Positions 1 through 8,290 of a DNA stretch of 64,000 nt are shown piece by piece. The stretch comes from JBBBNV01 sp037137075 (GTDB lineage: Bacteria; Bacillota; Bacilli; Paenibacillales; NBRC-103111): positions 62,001-126,000 of the forward strand of contig NZ_JBBBNV010000011.1 in assembly GCF_037137075.1 (NCBI RefSeq), written 5' to 3'. Under the pieces are notes generated by a model that did no database searches, was not told where the DNA came from, and saw nothing but the letters and a program-made list of their open reading frames with translations. Both the position numbers and the translations under genes were made by a program. Within the stretch, counting starts at the first letter, position 1. The number at the start of each line of letters is the position of its first letter.

Positions 1-677
1 TGGCCGGAGGCCTCGGCAGCAGACTCGCTCCGCTAACGAATGATTGTCCCAAGCCTTTGCTGACCGTGGGGAACAAGCCGATTCTGGAAACGATTCTGCA
101 GTCGCTGGCGGCCTATTCCTTTACGAATTTCTTCTTCTCTGTACATTATAAAGCCGAGATGATCGAGAATTACTTCGGCGACGGCAGCAAATGGGGCGTC
201 CGCATTCAATATCTCCGCGAGCAGCAGCAGCTCGGAACCGCAGGCGCCCTCACCTTGCTTCCCTCTGTTCCCGACAAGCCTTTGATTGTCATTAACGGGG
301 ATTTGCTGACCAGTCTTAATTTCCCGCAGCTCCTCCAATTTCACCTGGAGACCGGCAGCGCCGCCACCATGTGTATCCGCGAATACACGTACTCCATTCC
401 TTACGGCCTCGTCCGAACCGACCAGCATCGTTTTCTGGGCATGCAGGAGAAGCCGATTCAGAAGAGCTATGTGAATGCAGGGATTTATGTCATGAATCCG
501 CACGTCCTTTCCCGTCTGCCGGCCAATACCCGAACAGATATGCCGCAGCTCTTTCAGCGGCTTACCGACCTGAAGCTTCCGGTTTCGGTATTCCCCGTTC
601 AAGAATATTGGCTGGATATCGGCCAACCGGAAGACTACGAACGGGCGAACCGGGATTATGATGAGGTGTTCCCGTGA
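1..677 (+). CDS. ptmE: Sugar-phosphate nucleotidyltransferase, PtmE-like (5' end cut)
   Basis: The reading frame is open from base 3, so the gene begins before the window. The first visible residues, GGLGSRLAPLTNDCPKPLL, are the nucleotide-binding signature of the NTP_transferase family (G-x-G-x-R-L-x-PLT-x5-PKP), and a conserved NGDLLT metal-binding stretch follows. The protein should join a nucleotide to a sugar 1-phosphate. In Campylobacter the PtmE member makes GDP-glucosamine for legionaminic acid, and the next three genes here follow the same order (ptmE, ptmF, ptmB/legF, ptmA), so I assign that role by context. PtmE carries N-terminal CBS domains; whether this one does cannot be seen. 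The stop overlaps the next start by 4 bases. Family certain; exact substrate inferred. Confidence 0.85.
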   Translation, partial: AGGLGSRLAPLTNDCPKPLLTVGNKPILETILQSLAAYSFTNFFFSVHYKAEMIENYFGDGSKWGVRIQYLREQQQLGTAGALTLLPSVPDKPLIVINGDLLTSLNFPQLLQFHLETGSAATMCIREYTYSIPYGLVRTDQHRFLGMQEKPIQKSYVNAGIYVMNPHVLSRLPANTRTDMPQLFQRLTDLKLPVSVFPVQEYWLDIGQPEDYERANRDYDEVFP

Positions 678-1579
678 ATGTGCTTGTGGTGGGCTACGGA
701 TCAATCGGGCGGCGCCACTGCCGGCTGCTGCAGGAACTGGGATGCACGGTTGCCGTTGTCAGCCGCCAGGAAGACGTTCCCTTCCCCTGTTATGCTTCCT
801 TAGAGGAGGCGCTTCGCTTTGCTGAGCCGGACTACGTCGTCGTGGCCAATCGTACGCACGAGCATTACCCGACCCTGGCGCATCTGCGGACGCTTGGCTA
901 TCAAGGCGCCATTTTAATGGAGAAGCCGCTGTTTGACTCTGCGCTTCTGCTGCAGCCGTCTTATTTGCAATCTGTATTCACCGCCTATAACCTACGGTTT
1001 CATCCGGTCCTGCAGCGCCTGAAGCGGCTGCTCAAGCCTCCTGTTATTTCCGTTCAAGTGTATGCAGGGCAATATTTGCCGGATTGGCGGGACAGTGATT
1101 ACCGCACCTCCTATTCCGCCTACCGCAGCCAGGGCGGCGGCGTGCTTCGCGATCTCAGCCATGAGCTGGACTACATTCAATGGCTGTTCGGCCCCTGGAC
1201 CGGCGTCTGCGCCATCGGCGGACGGCACAGTCCGCTGGAGATTGAAAGCGAGGACGTGTTTGCACTTTTGCTGCGCACGAGCGGCTGCCCGGTTGTCAGC
1301 GTCCAGATGAACTATCTGGATCGTATCCGGCAAAGACATGTCATTGTCAACACGGCCGATCAAACCTACCTCGCAGACCTTATTCGGCACACGCTGCAGA
1401 TCGGCCGGCACACGGAGGCCTTTCTCTGTGATGCCGACACAACGTACCGCTCGCAGCATCAGGCCATGCTGCTTGGCCGGCATGAGCAGCTCTGCTCGGG
1501 CCGGGAGGCGCTTCAAACCTTGCAGCTCATAGAGCAGGCGGAGCGGTCTGCCCGTCTAGGGAGGTGGATAATCGGATGA
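674..1579 (+). CDS. ptmF: Gfo/Idh/MocA-family oxidoreductase, PtmF-like
   Basis: This is a 301-residue NAD(P)-dependent oxidoreductase of the Gfo/Idh/MocA family. It opens with a Rossmann motif (VVGYGSIGRRH), has EKPLF at about residue 80 (the family EKP motif), and a C-terminal alpha/beta substrate domain. The GTG start overlaps the preceding stop by 4 bases, implying translational coupling. In the Campylobacter legionaminate cluster the gene at this position (ptmF) contributes to formation of the glucosamine precursor; I infer the same here from gene order. Family membership is secure; the reaction is not shown by the sequence. Confidence 0.8.
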   Translation: MNVLVVGYGSIGRRHCRLLQELGCTVAVVSRQEDVPFPCYASLEEALRFAEPDYVVVANRTHEHYPTLAHLRTLGYQGAILMEKPLFDSALLLQPSYLQSVFTAYNLRFHPVLQRLKRLLKPPVISVQVYAGQYLPDWRDSDYRTSYSAYRSQGGGVLRDLSHELDYIQWLFGPWTGVCAIGGRHSPLEIESEDVFALLLRTSGCPVVSVQMNYLDRIRQRHVIVNTADQTYLADLIRHTLQIGRHTEAFLCDADTTYRSQHQAMLLGRHEQLCSGREALQTLQLIEQAERSARLGRWIIG

Positions 1580-2280
1580 TGCGGCTGTGTACTCTATGTG
1601 CCCGGGCCGGGTCCAAAGGGGTGACGAACAAAAATATCCGCAGCTTATGCGGAATGCCGCTCCTGGCCCATTCCATCCTGCAAGCTCAGGGCTCCGGGCT
1701 GTTCGATCATATTGCAGTGAGCAGCGACTCTGAGGACATTCTTGACATTGCGGCAGCATATGGAGTAAAGCAGCTTGTAATGCGCCCGGCGGAGCTGTCA
1801 GGCGATGAAGCGCCCAAAATTCCGGCTATCCGGCATTGTGCGGCGGAAATCGAGTCTCGCCTCGGCTGCAGCTTCGATACCGTTGCCGATTTGGATGTCA
1901 CCGCTCCTCTGCGAACGATAGAGGATATTGCGGGAGCCGTGCTGCTCCTGGAAAACTCAGTGGCACGAAACGTCGTATCGGGCCATCCTTCCCGCCGTTC
2001 CCCTTATTTCAACATGGTAGAGCAAAACGGGGACGGAAGCGTCCGGCTGGTCAAGCCTGTGGACCCTCCCCTGATTCGAAGGCAGGACACACCTCTAACC
2101 TACGATCTCAACGCTTCGGTTTATGTGTGGGAAAGGGATTGGCTGTTTACGTGTGAACGTTTGTTTCACACGTCGACCCGGATTTATATCATGCCTGCGC
2201 AACGATCGATGGACATCGACTCCGAGCTGGATTTTCAAATGGTTGATTTTTTACTTCAGAAGAGGAAGGAATGTACATGA
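1576..2280 (+). CDS. legF: CMP-legionaminic acid synthetase (acylneuraminate cytidylyltransferase)
   Basis: A 234-residue cytidylyltransferase of the NeuA/LegF family that would activate a nonulosonic acid with CTP to the CMP-sugar donor. The N-terminal CTP-binding motif is visible (CARAGSKGVTNKNI), as are the AVSSDSEDIL and DVTAPLR motifs that line the sugar and metal sites. An in-frame GTG at 1564 sits directly against the GGGAGG ribosome site at about 1558-1563, so I use ATG 1576, which overlaps the previous stop as ATGA. It lies between ptmF-like and ptmA-like genes and faces the legB-legI operon, which makes legionaminic acid the likely substrate rather than Neu5Ac. Confidence 0.87.
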   Translation: MMRLCTLCARAGSKGVTNKNIRSLCGMPLLAHSILQAQGSGLFDHIAVSSDSEDILDIAAAYGVKQLVMRPAELSGDEAPKIPAIRHCAAEIESRLGCSFDTVADLDVTAPLRTIEDIAGAVLLLENSVARNVVSGHPSRRSPYFNMVEQNGDGSVRLVKPVDPPLIRRQDTPLTYDLNASVYVWERDWLFTCERLFHTSTRIYIMPAQRSMDIDSELDFQMVDFLLQKRKECT

Positions 2281-3113
2281 GCAGCAAAGGGAAGGAAAGC
2301 TATGGAGAACGGTTTCAGCTGGCGGGGAAAACCGCCATTGTAACCGGAGGCCTCGGCCTGCTGGGGCGGCGGTTTTGCGCGGGTCTGGCCGAATTCGGGG
2401 CCCGGGTTGTTGTCGCGGATTTAGATGGCGATGGTGTGTCCCGCTTTGCACAGGAGCTGGAAGCCCGCTACGGGACAGCCTGCATCGGTATCCGGTGTGA
2501 TGTGACGCAGCCCGCCTTCGTCAACCGGATGGTGGATCAGGCTGCCGCACAATTTGGAAGCATCGACATTTTGCTGAATAATGCAGCCAGTAAATCCGAA
2601 GATTTGGCTCAATTTTTCGCACCGTTTGAAGCATACTCCCTGGAGCAATGGCGCAAGGTAATGTCTGTCAATGTCGACGGCATGTTCCTGGCGGCCCAAG
2701 CAGTGGGCAAGCATATGCTGAAGCAAAACCAGGGCGGCTCTATCATACAGACGTCTTCTATTTATGGCTTGTTCGGCCCGGATGAGCGAATTTATGAAGG
2801 CTCCTGCTATTTAGGCATGGCCATCAACACCCCTGCGGTGTATTCCGCCTCCAAGGCGGCGGTGGTCGGACTGACTGCACATTTGGCGGCACGCTGGGCC
2901 AAGTACGGCATCCGTGTCAATACGCTGACTCCAGGCGGAGTCGAAAGCGGGCAAAACGACACCTTCGTCCGCAGCTATGCCAACCGGGTCCCCATGGGCC
3001 GAATGGGACACCCCGATGAGCTGGTCGGCGCCATGCTTTTTCTGGCTTCTGACGCTTCAAGCTACGTGACCGGGCACAACCTGTATGTGGACGGAGGGCT
3101 GCACGCCTGGTAG
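2277..3113 (+). CDS. ptmA: Short-chain dehydrogenase/reductase, PtmA-like
   Basis: A classical SDR of about 278 residues with the cofactor motif TGGLGLLG, an acidic VADLD after the second strand (NAD preference), NNAAS, a serine in QTSSIYG and the catalytic YSASK. The ATG at 2277 is spaced properly from AGGAAGG (about 2263-2269) and overlaps the legF stop as ATGA; the upstream in-frame ATG at 2271 is too close to the ribosome site. In Campylobacter, ptmA ends the ptmE-ptmF-ptmB-ptmA series and acts with PtmF early in the legionaminate route; the same order here supports that role. It is the last gene of the plus-strand operon and converges on the acetyltransferase gene 33 bases away. Confidence 0.82.
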   Translation: MSSKGKESYGERFQLAGKTAIVTGGLGLLGRRFCAGLAEFGARVVVADLDGDGVSRFAQELEARYGTACIGIRCDVTQPAFVNRMVDQAAAQFGSIDILLNNAASKSEDLAQFFAPFEAYSLEQWRKVMSVNVDGMFLAAQAVGKHMLKQNQGGSIIQTSSIYGLFGPDERIYEGSCYLGMAINTPAVYSASKAAVVGLTAHLAARWAKYGIRVNTLTPGGVESGQNDTFVRSYANRVPMGRMGHPDELVGAMLFLASDASSYVTGHNLYVDGGLHAW

Positions 3114-3146
3114 CGCTCCGCCTTTTTGTACCCTTATGCGGAATGC

Positions 3147-3773
3147 TTATCTGGCCGGCACCCCCTTGACGGTCTGGTTATCGGGTACCGGCTTAGTTAC
3201 TACTGCGCCCGCGCCGATAGTCGCGCAGCGTCCGATTTCCAGCTTATTTTCCAGGGATCGGCCCTGCAAAATAACCGCCCCCGTTCCGACATAAGCCCCC
3301 TCCTTCAAGTGAACATTGCCTGAAATGCTCGCACCGGGTCCGATGGTTACATAATTTTCGATAATACAGTCATGGGCGACCGTGCAGTTCTGATTGTATA
3401 TGCCGAAGCTCCCGCACCGGATACCCGTGGTCATCTGCGCCCCGGCAAACACAATATTGCCTTTTCGGCCGAGCAAGCCCGCCTTCTGCCTCGATCCGAG
3501 AGCCGCGCCCGGATGAACGATATTCACATAAGCCAGCTCCGGGAACGCTTCATAAATTCGCTTTCGGACATCAGGCCGTCCAACGGCAATGATGAACTTA
3601 AAGCCCGCTGCCGATAAAGCTTCGGCGCTGGATTCGGCCAGTACCGGATACTCCTGGGGACGATTCTGCACACCTTCCTTTTCCAGCAGCACAACGTCCT
3701 GATATCCGAGACGCTCGCAAATATCGGCAACCTCTACCGCCAGACCCGACGCTCCAAAAATCGCAATGTTCAT
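3147..3773 (-). CDS. NeuD/PglD-type sugar acetyltransferase (probable LegH role)
   Basis: This 208-residue protein has a short N-terminal Rossmann-like domain (MNIAIFGASGLAVEV) followed by a left-handed beta-helix of hexapeptide repeats (residues about 95-200; VTIGPGASISGNVHL is one stretch), as in NeuD, PglD and related acetyltransferases. A histidine in the VAHDC segment corresponds to the usual catalytic position. The ATGA overlap with the upstream legI makes it the last gene of the legB-C-G-I operon. The pathway needs an N-acetylation of the 4-amino sugar made by LegC, so that is the likely job; O-acetylation of the finished sugar, known for NeuD, is the alternative. Confidence 0.82.
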   Translation of the reverse strand: MNIAIFGASGLAVEVADICERLGYQDVVLLEKEGVQNRPQEYPVLAESSAEALSAAGFKFIIAVGRPDVRKRIYEAFPELAYVNIVHPGAALGSRQKAGLLGRKGNIVFAGAQMTTGIRCGSFGIYNQNCTVAHDCIIENYVTIGPGASISGNVHLKEGAYVGTGAVILQGRSLENKLEIGRCATIGAGAVVTKPVPDNQTVKGVPAR

Positions 3774-4852
3774 TCGAGCAGCTCATCCTTCCGATACGGC
3801 CGATTGGCTGAAGTATTTAAAGTATCCCAGTATAAAAAAGGGGAGCGCCCCAATCCGGGCCGCTTCACCGCCACATTGCCGGCTGTGAAGTTCTCGCCAG
3901 CTTCTATGTTGCGTGCCGCGACAAGGCTTTTCCGTACAAGCTGCGCATTGCCCCGCTCCTCGGGTGTAGGAAGCTTGGCGTGTCGGCCCAAGGCCTCCTC
4001 AATTTGTCTGATGCCGGATACTAACTGGCGAAACTCCTCCGGTGTAAGCGAAGCCCGGTGATCCGGCCCTGCCAGAGCGCGATCCAGGGTCAAATGCTTC
4101 TCGATTACAGCAGCTCCCCGAGCGGCAGCGCCGATAGACACCGCGATTCCTTCCGTATGGTCGGACAGCCCTACAGGCAGCTGGAAGGCCGCTGCCAGTG
4201 TGTCCAGACAGCGCAGGTTGGCGTGCCGAGCCGGAGCCGGATACTCGGAGGTTGCATGCAGCAGCGTCACATGCCGGGCAAGCGCCTCCTGGCCGCGATC
4301 CGATATGTAAGCGTCCCGCATACCGGGCCAGCTTGGTGTCGTGCCGGAAGGCTGCGTGAATCCCCAGGCAAGGGCGGCCAACGCCTGCTCGATGTCACCG
4401 AGTGTGCTCATGCCGGTCGAAACCAGGAGGGGCTTGCCGGACTGGGCCATTTTAACAAGCAGCGGGGCGTTTGTAATTTCTCCTGAAGCCACCTTCAGCA
4501 TCGGAATGCCCAGCTCCGTAACGAGTAAGTCCACACTTTCCGCATCAAACGGCGTGGACAAAAATTGAACATGCCGCTGCCGGCAATATGCAAGCAGCTC
4601 GTGATGCGCTTCACCGGAAAGCTGGAGCTTCCGCAGCATCATACGCTGAGATTCTCCGGCAGCCGTTGTTTTCCGCTGATACTCCGCTTTGGACGCATGC
4701 TCGCTTACCATGCTGTCCGCCTGAAACGATTGGAACTTCACGGCATCGGCCCCGGCATATACGGCGGCATCAATAAGCTGCTTCGCCAGCGCCACGGAGC
4801 CGTTGTGGTTGACGCCGATCTCAGCAACGATAAAGGTGCTTGCGTTTGGCAT
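3770..4852 (-). CDS. legI: N,N'-diacetyllegionaminate synthase (NeuB family)
   Basis: A 360-residue NeuB-family synthase that condenses phosphoenolpyruvate with a six-carbon amino sugar to give a nine-carbon nonulosonic acid. Visible family motifs are AEIGVNHNGS near the N terminus, AVKFQSF, STPFDAES, KVASGEI, STGMST, GLSDHTEG and EKHLTLDR, followed by a C-terminal SAF (antifreeze-like) domain from about residue 300. The frame extends 57 bases upstream, but ATG 4852 lies one base after the legG stop with a GGGTGGGG ribosome site, so I use it. With LegB, LegC and LegG upstream, legionaminate rather than sialate is the expected product. Confidence 0.9.
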   Translation of the reverse strand: MPNASTFIVAEIGVNHNGSVALAKQLIDAAVYAGADAVKFQSFQADSMVSEHASKAEYQRKTTAAGESQRMMLRKLQLSGEAHHELLAYCRQRHVQFLSTPFDAESVDLLVTELGIPMLKVASGEITNAPLLVKMAQSGKPLLVSTGMSTLGDIEQALAALAWGFTQPSGTTPSWPGMRDAYISDRGQEALARHVTLLHATSEYPAPARHANLRCLDTLAAAFQLPVGLSDHTEGIAVSIGAAARGAAVIEKHLTLDRALAGPDHRASLTPEEFRQLVSGIRQIEEALGRHAKLPTPEERGNAQLVRKSLVAARNIEAGENFTAGNVAVKRPGLGRSPFLYWDTLNTSANRPYRKDELLE

Positions 4853-4853
4853 T

Positions 4854-6014
4854 CTAGTTCCCCACCCTGAAAAAAGTTTTAGGCCGATCCTTCGACCTGT
4901 TCGCGGCATAGTTCGTTAATTCGGTCATCATCCGCTTGCTGCTGATCCCAGCGCCGTACGGATTTACGACCTGGGTGCAGTCCATTGCATAGGCCTGCCG
5001 GATAGCCGCTACAATCGCATCGGCCCGGGCCTCGCAATGAATAACCGTATTTCCGCGCAGCCTCCCCTTTTGCCGGTCCCCAATGTCAACCGTCGGTATA
5101 TGCAGGGCGGGAATCTCGCAAATGCCGCTGGAGGAATTCCCGACAACCGCATCCATATACCGGGCTGTGCTGAAATAAAGAAGCTGTCCCAATGTAGTGT
5201 AGAGACCGACATGCTCCCGCCGGTGGGCAAATGCCTCCAGCAGCCGGGCAAGCTGTCTTCCGCCCGGGTCCGCATTCGGCCTTGTCATTAAAATTCCGGT
5301 CCCGTCCCCCAGCCGGTCAAGGGCTTCGAGCAATTGCTCCATATCGGCCTCCGCTTCCTTCCCGCCGAGTGTCTCCGGATGATACGTCACCAGCACATTT
5401 CTGGCCCGGAGCCGGAAGCCCAGCTTCCTTTGCACTTCCTCACGATTCAAAAGAGGCATGTGCAGTATTCTCTCGATTCCGGGGTGCCCTACATTGACTA
5501 CATGCGCGGGATTCTCACCTAGCTGGCACACCCGCTCACGCGAAAGCTCATTCGTGACAAAATGCAGCCGGGCCATCTTCGTGATTCCATGCCGTATCCC
5601 TTCGTCAAAGGCGCCCTCCGTTACATCTCCACCGCCGATGTGGATAATCGGGATTTGGGCCATATAGGCGGCAGCAGCAGCCGCCCATATTTCGAACCGG
5701 TCACCCAGCACAACGATACAATCCGGCCTCAGCCTCTGCAGCGTATCCGCGAACCCAATCATACCGAGTCCGACGGATTTCACCGCGCCTACAGGCGTAT
5801 CACTGGCCAGCAGCATCTCTACCTTCTCGGCTATCTCGAAGCCGTCCTCCACAATGGTCCGATAGGTCAAGCCAAATTCGCCACACAGGTGCATGCCTGT
5901 CACAATGACCTGCAATTCCATTTCCGGCGCGGCTTGAAGCTCCCGCATAATCCCGTACAGCAAGCCGTATTCCGCCCGGCTTCCCGTTACAACGCCGATC
6001 CTCGTCTTAATCAT
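4854..6014 (-). CDS. legG: UDP-N,N'-diacetylbacillosamine 2-epimerase, hydrolysing (NeuC family)
   Basis: A 386-residue member of the NeuC/WecB 2-epimerase family. It has TGSRAEYGLL at the N terminus, VVLGDRFE, the HIGGGDVTEGAFDEGIRH active-site loop and GNSSSGICE, which binds the UDP phosphates. Hydrolysing members release UDP and the manno-configured sugar used by the NeuB/LegI enzyme encoded next. The start overlaps legC by 8 bases and the stop lies one base before legI. LegG and NeuC are hard to tell apart by motif alone; the neighbouring legB and legC decide for LegG. Confidence 0.88.
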   Translation of the reverse strand: MIKTRIGVVTGSRAEYGLLYGIMRELQAAPEMELQVIVTGMHLCGEFGLTYRTIVEDGFEIAEKVEMLLASDTPVGAVKSVGLGMIGFADTLQRLRPDCIVVLGDRFEIWAAAAAAYMAQIPIIHIGGGDVTEGAFDEGIRHGITKMARLHFVTNELSRERVCQLGENPAHVVNVGHPGIERILHMPLLNREEVQRKLGFRLRARNVLVTYHPETLGGKEAEADMEQLLEALDRLGDGTGILMTRPNADPGGRQLARLLEAFAHRREHVGLYTTLGQLLYFSTARYMDAVVGNSSSGICEIPALHIPTVDIGDRQKGRLRGNTVIHCEARADAIVAAIRQAYAMDCTQVVNPYGAGISSKRMMTELTNYAANRSKDRPKTFFRVGN

Positions 6015-7188
6015 GCTCTCCTCCCAAATCAGCGCTGCTCGGAATTGTCAAGATTCGCCGTGCCAGGCTTTCCGCCGTGGATACATCCATCCGGGGGCAG
6101 CCTGCATACATCGGTTGAAGATGCAGCGGTGTCCATAACGGCCGGGTATTCCAGCCCTTGCTGTGTGTCTGCTCCAGCAAAGGCTCCAGCCCGGCTTCGT
6201 TTTCCTCAGCAAGTACAAGCGCATTCAGCCAATAGTTGCTTTCCGCATCCGGAGGCTCCAGAAAGAAGCGAAGCCCCTCACAACCGGCAAATACTGATGC
6301 ATATGCCGCAGCCAGGACGCGTTTGCGCCGGCGCAGCTCCGCTAGCTGTTCCAATTGGGCGGTCCCTAACGCCGCATTGATGCCGGGCATCCGGTAATTA
6401 TGCCCGATCCGATCATGCTGAAACGCCCAGCGATGCGCAAGCTTGGCGGTTGTCGTCAAATGCTTGCACTCCCGTGCAAGCGATTCGTCATTCGTCAACA
6501 CCGCGCCCCCTCCGCCGGCGGTTATAATTTTATTCCCGTTAAAGCTCAGCGCCGACAAGGTGCCCCAGGTTCCGGTATGCTGCCCTTTGTAATAGGAGCC
6601 GAGCGACTCCGCCGCATCTTCAACAAACTCAAGCCTATAGCGCCTGCATAGCTGCTGGAGTCGCTCTGGCTCCGCCGGGTGGCCTAACGTATGCACCGCA
6701 ACCAGCGCCTTCATCCGTCGGCCTGTAACCCGGTTCCGGCAGCAATTGTCCCGCAGCACTGCGACCTCATCCAAATAAGCTTCCAGCTTGAACGGGTCTA
6801 TCCCCAGCGTCAGCTCGGAGCTGTCCGCCAAATGGGGAACCGCCCCGCAATAGGACACTGCATTGGCAGTGGCTACAAAGGTCAGCGCCGGCACGATGAC
6901 CTCATCCCCCGGCTCTACGCCGGCCAGCCGCAAGCAGAGGTGCAAGGCAGCGGTGCCATTCACAACCGCCACGGCATAACCGGCCCCCGTGTAAGCTGCA
7001 AGCTGTGCTTCAAATTGCTCCACAAAGCCTCCGGCCGACGATACCCAGCCGGTATCGAGGGACTGCTTGACATAGGCCCATTCATTTCCTTTCAAGCTTG
7101 GTTCATGAAGAGGAATGGAACAGCTGGAGGCTGGAAGCACCTGTTCAAGCCGGCCTATAATATCGTCCACAAGCTGCTCCGGCTTCAT
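6007..7188 (-). CDS. legC: PLP-dependent sugar aminotransferase, LegC
   Basis: A 393-residue DegT/DnrJ/EryC1 aminotransferase. The motifs are NGTAALHL (PLP phosphate binding), PALTFVATANA, VEDAAESLGS (the aspartate that contacts the pyridine nitrogen) and SFNGNKIITAGGGG, whose lysine forms the Schiff base. The N-terminal region LHEPSLKGNEW...GWVSSAG is typical of the LegC branch, which aminates C4 of the UDP-4-keto-6-deoxy sugar made by LegB. Its ATG overlaps the legB stop by 4 bases and its end overlaps legG by 8 bases. Confidence 0.88.
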   Translation of the reverse strand: MKPEQLVDDIIGRLEQVLPASSCSIPLHEPSLKGNEWAYVKQSLDTGWVSSAGGFVEQFEAQLAAYTGAGYAVAVVNGTAALHLCLRLAGVEPGDEVIVPALTFVATANAVSYCGAVPHLADSSELTLGIDPFKLEAYLDEVAVLRDNCCRNRVTGRRMKALVAVHTLGHPAEPERLQQLCRRYRLEFVEDAAESLGSYYKGQHTGTWGTLSALSFNGNKIITAGGGGAVLTNDESLARECKHLTTTAKLAHRWAFQHDRIGHNYRMPGINAALGTAQLEQLAELRRRKRVLAAAYASVFAGCEGLRFFLEPPDAESNYWLNALVLAEENEAGLEPLLEQTHSKGWNTRPLWTPLHLQPMYAGCPRMDVSTAESLARRILTIPSSADLGGEHD

Positions 7189-8201
7189 ATGCTGTACCCT
7201 TGTGATTGGGCCTCGTAGCGCTTCAGATTATCGCGCTCGGTAAACCAGGCGATCGTTTCAGTCAAGCCCCGCTTTAATCCGTCCAGCCCTTGATATTCGG
7301 GACTCCAGCCCATCCGCTCCCGCGCCTTGGCAGGGTCTGCCCAAAGCCGCTCCACTTCGCTGTCCTTGGGCCGCAGCCGGACCGAATCCAGCTCAAGCTC
7401 CACATCACGGCCCATCAACTGGGCGATGAGCTGGACCAAGGCTCCGATCCGGATTTCAAAGCCGCTGCCCAAATGAATCACTTCGCCAACCGAACGTTCG
7501 GACCCGGCCGCAGCCGCAAATCCGCGTACCGTATCCCGTACATACATGAAATCCCGGGTGGGGTGAACCGCCCCCAATTTAAGCCGATCGATCCCGCTTG
7601 CGATTTGGGCAATGACTGTCGGGATTACAGCTCGAAGCGACTGCCGGGGGCCATACGTATTGAACGGACGTACGATACATACGGGGGTGCCGAACGATTG
7701 GTAAAAAGACAGCGCCAGCTGGTCCGCTCCGATTTTGGACGCGGCGTAAGGGGACTGTCCCTGCAGGGGGTGGTCCTCGGTAATCGGGACAAACCGCGCC
7801 GTTCCGTAAACCTCGCTGGTCGAGGTATGAATGACTTTGTCCAGCTGAAGCTCCCTGGCTGCCTGCAGCACATGGAGTGTTCCTTTAATATTGGTATCGA
7901 TATAGCTTTCAGGCGCCTGGTAAGAGTAAGGAATGCCGACTAGCGCAGCTAAATGAAACACCGTGCTGCATCCGCGCAGCGCTTGCTTGACCGCATACGG
8001 ATCCCTTATATCTCCCGTAACGATTTCGACCTGGCTCATAATTTCGTCCTGCAGCCCCGCCAGCCAGCCGGTAGCGCCAAAGGAATTATAAAACACAAAG
8101 GCCCGCACGCTGCAGCCTTGGCGGACAAGCTGCTCCACCAGGTGCGATCCGATAAAGCCGTCTGCTCCCGTCACAAGTGCTTTACTTCCCGTTAGCTTCA
8201 C
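7185..8201 (-). CDS. legB: NAD-dependent sugar-nucleotide 4,6-dehydratase, LegB
   Basis: This 338-residue extended SDR starts the legionaminate operon. It has the Rossmann motif TGADGFIGSHL, FHLAALVGIPYSY, the STSEVYG serine/threonine site and the catalytic YAASK. The LegB branch removes water from an NDP-N-acetylglucosamine to give the 4-keto-6-deoxy sugar that LegC aminates. The GTG start follows GGAGG by 10 bases. Upstream, 89 bases separate it from the collagen-like gene on the same strand with no convincing terminator between them, so read-through transcription from the collagen-like gene is possible. Confidence 0.88.
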   Translation of the reverse strand: MKLTGSKALVTGADGFIGSHLVEQLVRQGCSVRAFVFYNSFGATGWLAGLQDEIMSQVEIVTGDIRDPYAVKQALRGCSTVFHLAALVGIPYSYQAPESYIDTNIKGTLHVLQAARELQLDKVIHTSTSEVYGTARFVPITEDHPLQGQSPYAASKIGADQLALSFYQSFGTPVCIVRPFNTYGPRQSLRAVIPTVIAQIASGIDRLKLGAVHPTRDFMYVRDTVRGFAAAAGSERSVGEVIHLGSGFEIRIGALVQLIAQLMGRDVELELDSVRLRPKDSEVERLWADPAKARERMGWSPEYQGLDGLKRGLTETIAWFTERDNLKRYEAQSQGYSI

Positions 8202-8290
8202 CTATACAGCCTCCAATCGACAAATTGGGTACTGTATAGTATTCCGCAGCGGCTGCGCTTATGCAGAGAAGTGCCTCGAGGCTTGGAAGC

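Noticed and set aside
3114..3146. Terminator between the convergent legionaminate operons.
   Set aside because: Only a weak imperfect hairpin without a proper T run is visible.
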